Assembly: GCF_041714655.1 (NCBI RefSeq)
Contig: NZ_CP168219.1
Location: forward strand, 62,001 to 126,000
DNA length: 64,000 nucleotides
Direction: 5' to 3'
Source: Pseudoroseicyclus_A sp041714655
Lineage (GTDB): Bacteria > Pseudomonadota > Alphaproteobacteria > Rhodobacterales > Rhodobacteraceae
Shown here: positions 51,298-59,768 of the stretch, piece after piece
Layout: every line of letters starts with the position of its first letter
Numbering within the stretch: the first letter of the stretch is position 1
Program-made: the position numbers and the translations under genes
The notes under the pieces: generated by a model
Told to the model about the DNA's origin: nothing
Seen by the model: the letters and a program-made list of their open reading frames with translations, nothing else
Database searches by the model: none

Positions 51298-51539
51298 CCC
51301 AGCTCCTCGGTCGGCGAGCCCGCGCTCTCCTCGTCGCGCAGGCGATGGATATGGGCGATGAAGTAGCGCATGTGGGCATTGTCCACGGTGCGCTGGGCCT
51401 CGGATTTCCACGCGTTGTAGGCGGTGGCGTAATCCGGGAACATGCCGACGAGGTGGATGTCGTCGACATTGCGAAAGACGTTCTTCTGCGGGTCGACGAG
51501 CTCACCGCCGAAGACGAGGTGCAGGCGCTGGGTGGGCAT
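51294..51539 (-). CDS. DUF4170 family protein
   Basis: 81 residues, the small DUF4170 family found in alphaproteobacterial lipid A/Kdo operons. It opens MPTQRLHLVFGGELVDPQ and contains GMFPDYATAYNAWKSEAQ and MRYFIAHIHRL. AAGGAG-like GAAAGGAG precedes ATG 51539. Function unknown; its position between pmbA and kdtA is conserved. The stop overlaps the putative CTG start of kdtA. Confidence 0.88.
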   Translation of the reverse strand: MPTQRLHLVFGGELVDPQKNVFRNVDDIHLVGMFPDYATAYNAWKSEAQRTVDNAHMRYFIAHIHRLRDEESAGSPTEELG

Positions 51540-51607
51540 GGGGGCTCCTTTCGCTGACGGCGCCTTCCTAGGCGCGCGCGGCCCCGGCGGCAAGCGGGGC
51601 GCCCGGT

Positions 51608-52966
51608 TCAGGCGCCGGCGACAGACATGTCCTCGACCAGCAGCGACGGGATCACCCGGCCCGTGTGCAGGCGCGCGTCATTGGCGGGGATCACCCGGCG
51701 GAGCATGTCGGGCAGCGATCCGGCGATGGTGCATTCCGACACCGGCCAGGCGATCTCGCCGTTCTCGACCCAGAAGCCCGAAGCCCCCCGCGAGTAATCC
51801 CCGGTGTTGGGGTTGATCGTGGCGCCGATCAGCGAGGTGACGTACAGCCCGGTGCCCATCTGCTTCAGGAGGTCATCGAGGCTCGCCTCCCCCTCCGTCA
51901 GGCGGAGGTTGTGGGCCGAGGGGTTCGGGCCGGAGCGGGGGGAGCGGGCGGCATTGGCGGTGCTCTCCAGCCCCAGCTTGCGCGCATTTGCGAGATCGAG
52001 GATCCAGCCCTGCAGCACCCCGTCCTCCACCAGCTTGCGCTCGCGCGTCGGCAGCCCTTCGGCATCGAAGCGGCGCGAGCCGGGCACGCGCGGGCGGTGC
52101 GGCTCTTCCATCAGGTCGATGCCGGCGGGCAGGACGGCCTCGCCCATCAGCCCGCGCGCCCAGGAGGCGCCGCGCGCCACGGCGCTGCCGTTGATGGCCG
52201 AGAGGAGATGCCCGACGAGGCTGCCCGCCACCCGCTCGTCATAGAGCACATGGGCGCGGCCCGTCGGCGGCTTGCGCGGTTTCAGCCGGGAGAGCGCCCG
52301 CTCGGCGGCCAGCGCGCCGATCTCGGCGGGCGCGCGCAGATCGGCCGTGAAGACGCGGGCGTCGTAGTCGTAATCGCGCTCCATCCCCAGCCCCTCGCCG
52401 GCGATGGCGACGAGCGAGAGCTGCGCCATCGTCGCCGTCCAGCCGCCGGAGAAACCGGTGGAGGTGGCCAGATGCAGCCGCGAGCGGCTCCAGGCGGCGG
52501 AGGCTTCCGCCTGCGCGATGCCGGGGGCGGCCATGGCGGCGGCCTCCATCTCGCGGGCCGCGGCCTCCAGCGCCGCGGGGTCGCGGTCGATGGCGGGGTC
52601 TTCGAGCTCGAGGCCGGTGGCGTCCCGCGCCTCGGCCAGCGCCTCGGCCGGGGCGAGCCCGGCATAGGCATCCTCCGGCGCCTCGCGCGCCATGGCGACG
52701 GCGCGCTCGGCCAGCCCGGCAAACCCGCCGGGCCGGCTGTCGGAGGCGGAGGTCATCGCCTGCCGCTGCCCGATGAAGACCCGCAGGCCGATCTGCATCG
52801 CCTCGGCCCGCCCCGCCTCCTCCAGCTTGCCGGCCCGCACGTCGATGCCGGTGGCGCTTTCCTCCACCACCATGGCATCGGCCGCATCGGCGCCGGCCTT
52901 GCGGGCGGCGTCGATCAGGGCCTCGGCGAGCTCTTCGGGGCTGGCGACGGCCGGGGCGTCGCTCAT
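51608..52966 (-). CDS. pmbA: TldD/PmbA family protein (PmbA/TldE-type)
   Basis: Subunit of the TldD/TldE-type metalloprotease that trims modified peptides and degrades unfolded segments. The 452 residues lack the HExxxH of TldD, so this is the TldE (PmbA) non-metal partner: LAAERALSRLKPRKPPTGRAHVLYDE and INPNTGDYSRGASGFWVENG are recognisable. No TldD gene is in the window. It overlaps the DUF2125 gene by 4 bp. In relatives a 3'(2'),5'-bisphosphate nucleotidase often lies between pmbA and DUF4170; it is missing here. Confidence 0.92.
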   Translation of the reverse strand: MSDAPAVASPEELAEALIDAARKAGADAADAMVVEESATGIDVRAGKLEEAGRAEAMQIGLRVFIGQRQAMTSASDSRPGGFAGLAERAVAMAREAPEDAYAGLAPAEALAEARDATGLELEDPAIDRDPAALEAAAREMEAAAMAAPGIAQAEASAAWSRSRLHLATSTGFSGGWTATMAQLSLVAIAGEGLGMERDYDYDARVFTADLRAPAEIGALAAERALSRLKPRKPPTGRAHVLYDERVAGSLVGHLLSAINGSAVARGASWARGLMGEAVLPAGIDLMEEPHRPRVPGSRRFDAEGLPTRERKLVEDGVLQGWILDLANARKLGLESTANAARSPRSGPNPSAHNLRLTEGEASLDDLLKQMGTGLYVTSLIGATINPNTGDYSRGASGFWVENGEIAWPVSECTIAGSLPDMLRRVIPANDARLHTGRVIPSLLVEDMSVAGA

Positions 52967-54519
52967 TTGATCTGCTGCCCGTTGGCGAAGATCGTGCCGT
53001 CGGGATTGATCTCGATATGCGAGGTGAGCGCATCCTCGCCCGCCGCCTCGGCGAACATGCCGATGCCCATGCGCACGCCCATGATCGATTCGGCGGGCAC
53101 CATGCCGGAGGCGCTGAGCGTCGACAGCGCCTGGTTCAGCCCGGTCAGATCGAAATCGGCCGTGCCGTCGAGCGAGGGCTCGGCCCCCGTGGCGAAGGTC
53201 TTGCTGAGGTCGACGGCGAAGCTGCCCATGCCGGTCAGTTGCGCGCCGAGCGCCCGGACGTCGAGCCCCCTGAAGCCGACATTCGTGACGTCGACGGGGC
53301 TCTCGCCCGCCTCGATCGTCTCGATCAGCGGCATGATGTCGAGCAGATCCTGGCTGATGACGAGATCGGCGTTCAGTTCCATGCCCAGCGTCATCGGGTC
53401 GCGGGGCAGGTTGCCGCCCGGGTCGATCATGTTCCAGAGCTCGTCGGAGACGGCTAGGTCTTCCGCCCGGAAGGCATAGCGGCTGGCCTGCGTCTCTTCG
53501 CGGGCATTGACCGGCAGCGTCATGCCGAAGGTGCCGGTCGCCACGGACACGCCGAGCGGGAAGGGGATGTCGGGCGAGGGCGGCATCGAGAAGTCGAAGC
53601 CGCCGAACGTCGCGTCGAGCACCAGCCCGTCATCGTCGAACCGCAGCGTGGCCTCCTGGCTGGCGACCGACTGCGCCTGGCTCACGGACATGCCGGTATA
53701 GGCATCCTCGGTCACGGTCTGCGACTGGGTGTTGGTCGTGGTCGTCTCCGCCGACAGCGCCAGGCCGCGCCGGAGCGCGTCGGAGAGGTTGAGCAGGTCG
53801 ATCGTCCCGCCGGGCAGGGCGAGCGTCACGTCGGACACCACCGATTCCATGACGCCGACCGTGTGGATCGTCGTGACGCCGGGGAGCGTCAGCGTCATGT
53901 CCTGCACGACGCCGGCCATGCGGGACTGCGCCGTGGCATCCACCGCGCCGCCTTCGGAGCTGATGGTGCTGAGCGAGGTCATCTCGTCGTAATCGATGAA
54001 GAAATCGAAGCCCGGCTCGCCGTCGAGCTCGGGCACGGTCGGGCCGTACTGATCCTCGGCATGGAAGGCGAGAAGGTGCATTTCCACGCCGCTGCCGGTC
54101 GTCTCGTAGGTGACCTCGGAGGGCGTGCCGCTGGCCAGCGTCTCCTGCCGTACGGACATGCCGAAGAGCAGGTGCACCGTCATCCTGTCGCCATCGGCGT
54201 TGATCTCGGCGTCGAAGGCCATCTCGGTGTCTTCGGGCCAGAGGATCTGCGCGGTGCCGTCGCCGGTCTCGGTGATCTCGGGGCCGGTCAGCGAGAGGCT
54301 GACGGAGCCGACATCCATCGGCAGAACGTAGCTGTAGACCACGTCGCCCACCGAGAGCGTGTCGCCGCTGCGCGTCGGGCTGGCGGAGATGTCGAAGCCC
54401 ATGGCGACGGTCGGCCGGGTCATGTTGTGCCAGACATCCTCGGCGGTGACATCGGCGAAGGCCGGCAGGGCGGCGAGGCTCGCGACGGCGGTGGCGCTCA
54501 GAAGGGCGGAACGGGGCAT
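52963..54519 (-). CDS. DUF2125 secreted protein, copy 1
   Basis: 518 residues: signal peptide (MPRSALLSATAVASLAALPAFA) then a beta-rich DUF2125 region, a family largely limited to alphaproteobacteria. Notable are DVTAEDVWHNM after the signal and an ending ANGQQIK. Between about 255 and 300 is a serine/threonine-rich stretch (TTTTNTQSQTVTE). GGGAGG precedes the ATG. It overlaps pmbA and follows a paralogue. Function unknown; an envelope role is inferred from export and from the lipid A operon context. Confidence 0.85.
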   Translation of the reverse strand: MPRSALLSATAVASLAALPAFADVTAEDVWHNMTRPTVAMGFDISASPTRSGDTLSVGDVVYSYVLPMDVGSVSLSLTGPEITETGDGTAQILWPEDTEMAFDAEINADGDRMTVHLLFGMSVRQETLASGTPSEVTYETTGSGVEMHLLAFHAEDQYGPTVPELDGEPGFDFFIDYDEMTSLSTISSEGGAVDATAQSRMAGVVQDMTLTLPGVTTIHTVGVMESVVSDVTLALPGGTIDLLNLSDALRRGLALSAETTTTNTQSQTVTEDAYTGMSVSQAQSVASQEATLRFDDDGLVLDATFGGFDFSMPPSPDIPFPLGVSVATGTFGMTLPVNAREETQASRYAFRAEDLAVSDELWNMIDPGGNLPRDPMTLGMELNADLVISQDLLDIMPLIETIEAGESPVDVTNVGFRGLDVRALGAQLTGMGSFAVDLSKTFATGAEPSLDGTADFDLTGLNQALSTLSASGMVPAESIMGVRMGIGMFAEAAGEDALTSHIEINPDGTIFANGQQIK

Positions 54520-54564
54520 GATGGGACCTCCCGGGGTCTGGTATCCTTGGCGCGATATGCGCGA

Positions 54565-54590
54565 CGGGCGCCGCGAGGCTGCGGCGCCCG
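54565..54590 (-). terminator. hairpin between the two DUF2125 genes
   Basis: CGGGCGCCGC (54565-54574) and GCGGCGCCCG (54581-54590) form a perfect 10-bp stem with a 6-base loop. No U-run follows on the minus strand. It could attenuate expression of the downstream DUF2125-pmbA operon. Confidence 0.6.
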
Positions 54591-54610
54591 CCCTGTGGTT
54601 CCCTCTTTAT

Positions 54611-56128
54611 CTAGCGAAGCTGCTGCCCGTTCGCCAGAACCGAGCCGTCCGGAGTGACGGTGATCGTCGATTGCAGCGCATCTTCGCCGACCGATTCGGT
54701 GAAGAGCCCGAGCATCATCCGCGCGCCCATGAGCTGGTCCTGCGGGACCAGCCCCATCTCGGCGAGCTTGCCGATCAGCGCGTTCAGACCCTCGATGTTG
54801 AAGACCGCCTCGCCCTCGGGCCGCGGCATGCCCTGGAAGGTCGTCAGATCGGAATTGTCGAAGGTGAAGGCGCCGGTGCCCTCGATGGAGGCGCCGACGA
54901 GCTTCACCGTCAGTTGATCGAGGTTGAGCTGATAGAGTTCGCCCGGCATGTCGTTGCCCATGCCCATCGCCGCCGTGGGGTCGGAGAGGTCGACGAGCAG
55001 CTTGCCAACGCCGGAGAGCTTGAAGATCAGCGTCATCGGGTCGTGCGGCAGGGCGCCGGCCGGATCCGCCATCATCCAGATCTCTTCGTTGAGCGCGAGC
55101 TGGTCGATGGTCAGGCTCGCGCCGATCTCCGCCGGCTCTTCGGTCGCGGACACCGGCATGCCGAGCGAGAAGCCAAGCTCGGCCACCGACACGTCAAGCG
55201 GCAGCGGCATGCTGCCGGACACGAGCTGGAAGACGACCCCGTTCGCCTGCTCCTCGAGCGCGAACTCGCTGGCGTTGAGCGTCAGCGCGAGGCTCGAGCT
55301 TTCGGCGGCATAGGCGCCGGAGGCGGTGTCGCTGCCGTCTTCCCAGGAGTAGATCATCTCGCCCGCCCCCGCAGATACGGCGAGATCCGTCGCGAAGCCG
55401 GCGGCGAACATCTCTTCCGGTTCGGTCGTGGCCATGTCGAGCGGCGTGGTGGTGTCCTGCCGCAGGGCCACGTTCGAGATCTGGCCGGCCAGGTTGGCGA
55501 CGACCTCGCCCGGGTCGTTGATGTCGAGGAAGAGCTCCAGCGTGTCGGCATTGATGTCGGAGGCGACATGCTGCAGCGCCTCGTCCTCCGACATGGTGGC
55601 CGAGCCGGACAGGCCGATGAGCCGGGCCGTCCCCTCCGCCTCGACGGGTTCGCCGGCGTCATAGAGCTCGACGAGCGCGAAGTCGTAGCTGTCGGCGCTG
55701 AAGGTGTAGGTCATCTCCTCCGGCGTGCCGGAGACCTGCATGTCGAGCCCGGCATTGCTGACCGAGATGACGGCGCGGTTGAGGTCCACGTTGGCCGCCT
55801 GGCCGAAGGTCATCTCGTAGCTTTCGGGCACGGTGACGGAGACGGAGCCGTCGCCATTCTCGGTCAGCACGATCGTGCCGACATCGGCGGAGACATGGAC
55901 GTCGTCGTCCTCAAACTCGACCGAAATGTCGTCAATTGTGAGCGTATCGCCGTCGCGCACCGGATCGGCCATGGTGATCATGCCGTCACCATAGGCAGAG
56001 ATCGCCTCCTGCCACGTGGCCCAGACGTCGTCGGCGGTGACATCGGCCCAGGCGGCACTGGAAAAGGCGAGCCCGGCCGTGAGGGCGGCCAGCGCGGTGG
56101 CGGGACGTGAAATGTGATTAACGGGCAT
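54611..56128 (-). CDS. DUF2125 secreted protein, copy 2
   Basis: 505-residue paralogue of the neighbour, starting at ATG 56128 after GGGAGG with a signal peptide ending AAWA. It shares ADVTADDVWATWQ, DPMTLIFKL and the C-terminal ANGQQLR with copy 1 (ADVTAEDVWHNM, DPMTLGMEL, ANGQQIK), but the two have diverged strongly elsewhere. It is the upstream copy and is followed by a hairpin. Function unknown. Confidence 0.85.
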   Translation of the reverse strand: MPVNHISRPATALAALTAGLAFSSAAWADVTADDVWATWQEAISAYGDGMITMADPVRDGDTLTIDDISVEFEDDDVHVSADVGTIVLTENGDGSVSVTVPESYEMTFGQAANVDLNRAVISVSNAGLDMQVSGTPEEMTYTFSADSYDFALVELYDAGEPVEAEGTARLIGLSGSATMSEDEALQHVASDINADTLELFLDINDPGEVVANLAGQISNVALRQDTTTPLDMATTEPEEMFAAGFATDLAVSAGAGEMIYSWEDGSDTASGAYAAESSSLALTLNASEFALEEQANGVVFQLVSGSMPLPLDVSVAELGFSLGMPVSATEEPAEIGASLTIDQLALNEEIWMMADPAGALPHDPMTLIFKLSGVGKLLVDLSDPTAAMGMGNDMPGELYQLNLDQLTVKLVGASIEGTGAFTFDNSDLTTFQGMPRPEGEAVFNIEGLNALIGKLAEMGLVPQDQLMGARMMLGLFTESVGEDALQSTITVTPDGSVLANGQQLR

Positions 56129-56261
56129 TGGGGGCCCTCCCTGATCTAACACAATGTACCCAAGTTGCGCGCCGTCCCTGCCACGTCAAGGTGGGGAAAT
56201 CTGGACCATTCCCCCTTGTCATGGCAGCATTCCTGCGCAGGCAGCAAAGAGGCTCGAACGG

Positions 56262-57014
56262 ATGAACGTCAGCGGCAGATGCGTTGTGATCACGGGTGCG
56301 AGCCGCGGCATCGGGGCCGCGGCGGCGCGGGTTTTCGCCGATGCGGGCGCCAGGGTGGCGCTCCTCGCCCGCAACGAGGCCGAGATCGCCGACATCGCCG
56401 GCGAGATCGGCACCGAGCAGGCGCTGGCGGTGCCCTGCGACGTCAGCCGCGCGTGGGAGGTGGATTTCGCCATCAAGGCGGCGGCGGAGGCCTTCGGGCC
56501 GCCGGCGGTGCTGGTCAACAACGCCGCCGTGGTCAGCCCCATCGCCCCCATAGCCGAGGCGGATCCGGAAGCCTGGTGCCAGGCGCTCGACATCAACGTC
56601 AAGGGCCTCTTCAACGCCGCGCGGGCGGCCCTGCCCTCGATGCTGGGCGCCGGGGGCGGCACGATCCTGACGCTTTCCTCCGGCGCGGCGCACCGGGCGC
56701 TCGACCATTGGTCGGCCTATTGCGTGTCGAAGGCGGCCGCGGCGATGTTCAACGCCGCGCTGCACGAGGAATACGGCGAGCGGGGCATCCGCGCACTGGC
56801 GCTCTCGCCGGGCACCGTGGCGACGGACATGCAGCGGCAGATCAAGGACAGCGGCATCGGCCCGGTGGCGGCGCTCGACTGGTCGGATCACATCCCGCCC
56901 GACTGGCCGGCGCGGGCGCTCCTGTGGATGTGCTCGGCCGAGGCGGATAGCTATCTCGGCGGCGAGGTGAGCCTGCGCGACGAGGACATCCGCGCCCGGA
57001 TCGGGCTGTCCTGA
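56262..57014 (+). CDS. short-chain dehydrogenase/reductase
   Basis: Classical SDR of 250 residues: cofactor motif TGASRGIG (11-18), structural NNAA (86-89), catalytic S140, Y153 and K157 (YCVSK). ATG 56262 starts the Rossmann fold; an open frame upstream is unrelated. The substrate is unknown. It is transcribed alone, divergent from the DUF2125 genes. Confidence 0.92.
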   Translation: MNVSGRCVVITGASRGIGAAAARVFADAGARVALLARNEAEIADIAGEIGTEQALAVPCDVSRAWEVDFAIKAAAEAFGPPAVLVNNAAVVSPIAPIAEADPEAWCQALDINVKGLFNAARAALPSMLGAGGGTILTLSSGAAHRALDHWSAYCVSKAAAAMFNAALHEEYGERGIRALALSPGTVATDMQRQIKDSGIGPVAALDWSDHIPPDWPARALLWMCSAEADSYLGGEVSLRDEDIRARIGLS

Positions 57015-57054
57015 GCGGCGAGGCGGGCCGGGACGGGCCGGGGAGCCTGCGGGC

Positions 57055-57627
57055 CTAGCGCCCCTGGCCCGGCACCCAGGGCACATCCGCCCGGCCGCCG
57101 TCATTGGCCATGCGCGCGGCGGCGAAGAGCCAGTCCGACAGACGGTTGAGGTATTTCAGCGCCGCCGGCGTCACCTCGGCCCCTTCCGCCAGCGCCATCG
57201 CCAGCCGCTCCGCCCGCCGGCAGATCGTGCGCGCGAGGTGCAGATGCGCGGCGAGCGCCGTGCCGCCGGGCAGGATGAAGCTGCGAAGCGGCTCGAGCTC
57301 CGCCGTCATCGCATCGATCTCCGCCTCCAGCCGCTCGACCTGGGCGGGGGTCATGCGCAGCACCTCGTAGGATTCACTGGCATCCGCCGCCGGATCGGGC
57401 CGCGAGAGATCGGCGCCGAGGTCGAAGAGATCGTTCTGGATCCGGGCGAGTGCCGCCGCCATGTCGCCCTCCGCCTCCAGCCTGGCGAGGCCGAGCGCCG
57501 CGTTGGTCTCGTCGACCGTGCCATAGGCCTCGACTCTCAGGTCGTGCTTCTTGACGCGGTCGCCGTTGGACAGCGCCGTCGTGCCGTCATCGCCCGTGCG
57601 GGTGTAGAGCTTCGACAAGACAACCAT
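57055..57627 (-). CDS. cob(I)yrinic acid a,c-diamide adenosyltransferase (PduO type)
   Basis: Transfers adenosyl from ATP to cob(I)alamin. The 190 residues start SKLYTRTGDDGTTAL, the PduO ATP-binding motif, with GTVDETNAALG and HLARTICRRAERLAMAL. It overlaps the small HIG1 gene by 1 bp (TGATG). No cobalamin riboswitch was seen upstream. It is the housekeeping form, not the CobA form. Confidence 0.94.
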   Translation of the reverse strand: MVVLSKLYTRTGDDGTTALSNGDRVKKHDLRVEAYGTVDETNAALGLARLEAEGDMAAALARIQNDLFDLGADLSRPDPAADASESYEVLRMTPAQVERLEAEIDAMTAELEPLRSFILPGGTALAAHLHLARTICRRAERLAMALAEGAEVTPAALKYLNRLSDWLFAAARMANDGGRADVPWVPGQGR

Positions 57628-57833
57628 CAGCCGCCCCTCCTGAGCCAGACATAGAGAAGGATCATCGCGATCGCGACGGCCTGCATGCCGACGCGCCAGC
57701 GCATGATCTTGTTGGCATTGCGCCGGTTGAAATCGCCGCCGCGCCCGAAGGTGCCGATGCCGAAGAGCAGGATCCCCGCGACCAGAAGGACGGCGCCGAG
57801 CGGCAGCAAGAGGAGCGGATCGTCGCGCAGCAT
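57627..57833 (-). CDS. HIG1-type twin-transmembrane protein
   Basis: 68 residues with two hydrophobic helices (about 7-25 and 47-62) and the HIG1-like loop GRGGDFNRRNANKIMRWRVG. ATG 57833 follows GGGAGG. Similar small proteins accompany pduO-type adenosyltransferases in Rhodobacteraceae. Mitochondrial HIG1 proteins act on cytochrome oxidase; a comparable role here is only a suggestion. Confidence 0.85.
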   Translation of the reverse strand: MLRDDPLLLLPLGAVLLVAGILLFGIGTFGRGGDFNRRNANKIMRWRVGMQAVAIAMILLYVWLRRGG

Positions 57834-57861
57834 GAAGCCCTCCCTCAGGCCTGTGACAGGG

Positions 57862-57882
57862 CCGGCTTCGGGGCGAAGCCGG
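57862..57882. terminator. hairpin between SDR 2 and HIG1 genes
   Basis: CCGGCTTCG and CGAAGCCGG form a perfect 9-bp stem with a GGG/CCC loop in a 187-bp gap. No U-run follows, so a role as terminator of the leftward SDR gene is tentative. Confidence 0.4.
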
Positions 57883-58020
57883 TGACGATGGCGGCGCCCC
57901 TGCCGGTGGCCGGGCCGCGCGTCATCGCCGGGAGCAGATAGCACGCGGCCGCCCGGCGGGCCATGACCGCCCGGGCGGCATGTCTGTTGAAAGCCTCGTG
58001 ATCGGCGGGCCGGGCGCCGC

Positions 58021-58872
58021 TCACGGCTCGCCCGCCGCCGGCTTCGGGCGGTTCACGCGGCGGATGATCCCGTCCACCCAGCGGGTCGGCAGCGCCCGGC
58101 GGCCGAGGCTGGCGACGAGCGCCGGCACCGTCACGGTATAGCGGGCGCGCGGCCGCCGCGCCTCCAGCGCCCGGGCCAGCACCCGCGTCACCGCCTCGGG
58201 GAAGAGCTCGAACGCATCCTTGCCCGGCGCCTCGGCATAGAGCCGGCGGCGCAGATCGCCGTAGTCGCGGGCGGAGGCCTGCCAGTCGATCCAGCGCTCG
58301 AAATGCGGCACGGAATTCACCCGGATGCGGCTGCTGATCGGCCCCGGCTCGATCAGCACGACCTGGATGCCGGCCGGTGCCAGCTCCAGCCGCATCACGT
58401 CGCTCAGCCCCTCGATCGCGTATTTCGTGGCGGCATAGGCCGCCCGCCATTCATAGGGCACCAGCCCGAGGATCGAGGAGTTCTGCACGATCCGCCCGTG
58501 TCCCTGCGCCCGCATGACCGGGATGACCTGCCGGGTGAGGTCGTGCCAGCCGAAGACATTCGTCTCGAAGATCTCCCGCAGCGCCTCGCGGGGCAGGTCC
58601 TCCGCCGCCGCGGGCAGGCCATAGGCGCCATTGTTGAAGAGCGCATCGAGCGTGCCGCCGGTGGCGGCGAGCACTTCGGCGAGGCCGGAGCGGATGCTCT
58701 CCTCGTCGGTATAGTCGATGCGCGGGCTCTCGAAGCCCTCGGCGCGCAGCCGCGCGCAATCCTCTTCCCGCCGGCAGGACGCAAAGACCCGCCAGCCGCG
58801 GCTGCGCATCCCGCAGGCGGCATCATAGCCGATGCCGGAAGAACAGCCTGTGATGAGAAGCGTCCGCGCCAT
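58021..58872 (-). CDS. short-chain dehydrogenase/reductase
   Basis: Classical SDR of 283 residues with TGCSSGIG (8-15), NNGAYG (80-85) and catalytic Y146/K150 (YAATK). The longer C-terminal part with YTVTVPALVASLGRRALPTRWVD resembles SDRs of the 'SDR family NAD(P)-dependent oxidoreductase' type often acting on lipids or steroids; the substrate is unknown. AAAGGGCGG precedes the ATG. Confidence 0.92.
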   Translation of the reverse strand: MARTLLITGCSSGIGYDAACGMRSRGWRVFASCRREEDCARLRAEGFESPRIDYTDEESIRSGLAEVLAATGGTLDALFNNGAYGLPAAAEDLPREALREIFETNVFGWHDLTRQVIPVMRAQGHGRIVQNSSILGLVPYEWRAAYAATKYAIEGLSDVMRLELAPAGIQVVLIEPGPISSRIRVNSVPHFERWIDWQASARDYGDLRRRLYAEAPGKDAFELFPEAVTRVLARALEARRPRARYTVTVPALVASLGRRALPTRWVDGIIRRVNRPKPAAGEP

Positions 58873-58954
58873 CCGCCCTTTCTGGGGCGGCGTGGCGCGG
58901 ACGGCAAGAGCTGGCTTGGGGGCGGGTTCGGAGGGGGCTGCGGCGGGGCTTGGG

Positions 58955-58976
58955 GCGGGGCCGTCCCCGGCCCCGC
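58955..58976 (-). terminator. GC hairpin after the SH3 gene
   Basis: GCGGGGCC and GGCCCCGC pair over 8 bp around a 6-base loop, between the SH3 gene stop and the SDR start. No U-run is present, so confidence is moderate. Confidence 0.45.
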
Positions 58977-58991
58977 TCGGACTTGTCAGGC

Positions 58992-59525
58992 TCAGGCCTG
59001 GGGGGCGATCAGGCGCTCGGCCATCCAGCCCTCGACGCCGCCGTCGACCGTGCGGATGCGGGCCCAGCCGGAGCGGGTCTCCATCACCTCGAGGGCGGTC
59101 CCCTCGCTCAGCGTATCGACGACGAGGTAGTTGGTGCCCGGGCCGGCGCGCATGTTCACGCGGCTGCCGTCGACCATCCACAGCGGATCGGCCTCCGGGG
59201 CCTCGGCGGCGGCTTCGACTGCTTCGGTGGCCGGCTCGGTCCCCGACTCGGTCAGGGTGATCGTCTCCTCCGGCACCACTTCCAGCGCGGCCGGCTCGGC
59301 GGTCGCGGGGGCGGCGATGGCCGGCAGGGCGAGGCTGCCCTGCTCGGAGAAAGAGGCGAGCGTCACCTCGGCACCGGCGGCGCGCGTCACATCGACATCG
59401 CCCGCCTCGGCGCCGGCCTCGGCGACCTCGTAGGTCTGTTGTTGCGGCACGAAGTTCGGCCCGTCGGACAGGGCGTAATAGGCGCCGCCCAGAAAGAGGA
59501 AAGTAACGGCGATGAAACTCTTCAC
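58992..59525 (-). CDS. bacterial SH3-domain exported protein
   Basis: GTG at 59525 (GGGAG seven bases upstream) gives 177 residues: an N-terminal signal/anchor (KSFIAVTFLFLGGAYYALS), an Ala/Glu/Thr-rich linker, and one bacterial SH3 domain at the end. The domain begins NMRAGPGTNYLVVDTLSEG and ends VEGWMAERL. Such domains bind cell-wall peptides. The long minus-strand frame continuing over parC is a shadow. Confidence 0.85.
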   Translation of the reverse strand: MKSFIAVTFLFLGGAYYALSDGPNFVPQQQTYEVAEAGAEAGDVDVTRAAGAEVTLASFSEQGSLALPAIAAPATAEPAALEVVPEETITLTESGTEPATEAVEAAAEAPEADPLWMVDGSRVNMRAGPGTNYLVVDTLSEGTALEVMETRSGWARIRTVDGGVEGWMAERLIAPQA

Positions 59526-59768
59526 GATATCGCTCCCGGTTTGGTTGCGAATCCACAGGGGGCAGCAGCAGATTCGAGCAGTGTTTGCTCTCCAATGCGT
59601 GACGAGCCGTGAGGTTCCACCGGGGAAGGCCGGATTGAGTCCAATTGGCGAGGCCAGATGAGCCGGCCGACGCCGTGAGGGGGCGTTCCCCGGACGGCGC
59701 GCAGGCGGTGGGTTGCAAAGCTCCACCGCCGGCTTGCCCGGCCCGCCGGCCCCCGCTACACGAGACCT
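59526..59768. other. divergent SH3 / parC intergenic region with a short repeat
   Basis: 243 bp with no gene. GGCGGTGG (59704-59711) pairs with CCACCGCC (59723-59730) around GTTGCAAAGCT, similar to the GGTGGGTT...CCACC repeats at 31876 and 35331. No clear -35/-10 pair was identified. Confidence 0.5.

Noticed and set aside
57845..57970. Possible 38-40 residue ORF on the minus strand ending just before the HIG1 gene
   Set aside because: It has only a weak ribosome-binding site and a low-complexity product, and continues as a shadow of the SDR gene.
57628..58020. Cobalamin riboswitch for the adenosyltransferase
   Set aside because: No B12-box-like sequence or fitting leader; the gene is coupled to the upstream HIG1 gene.
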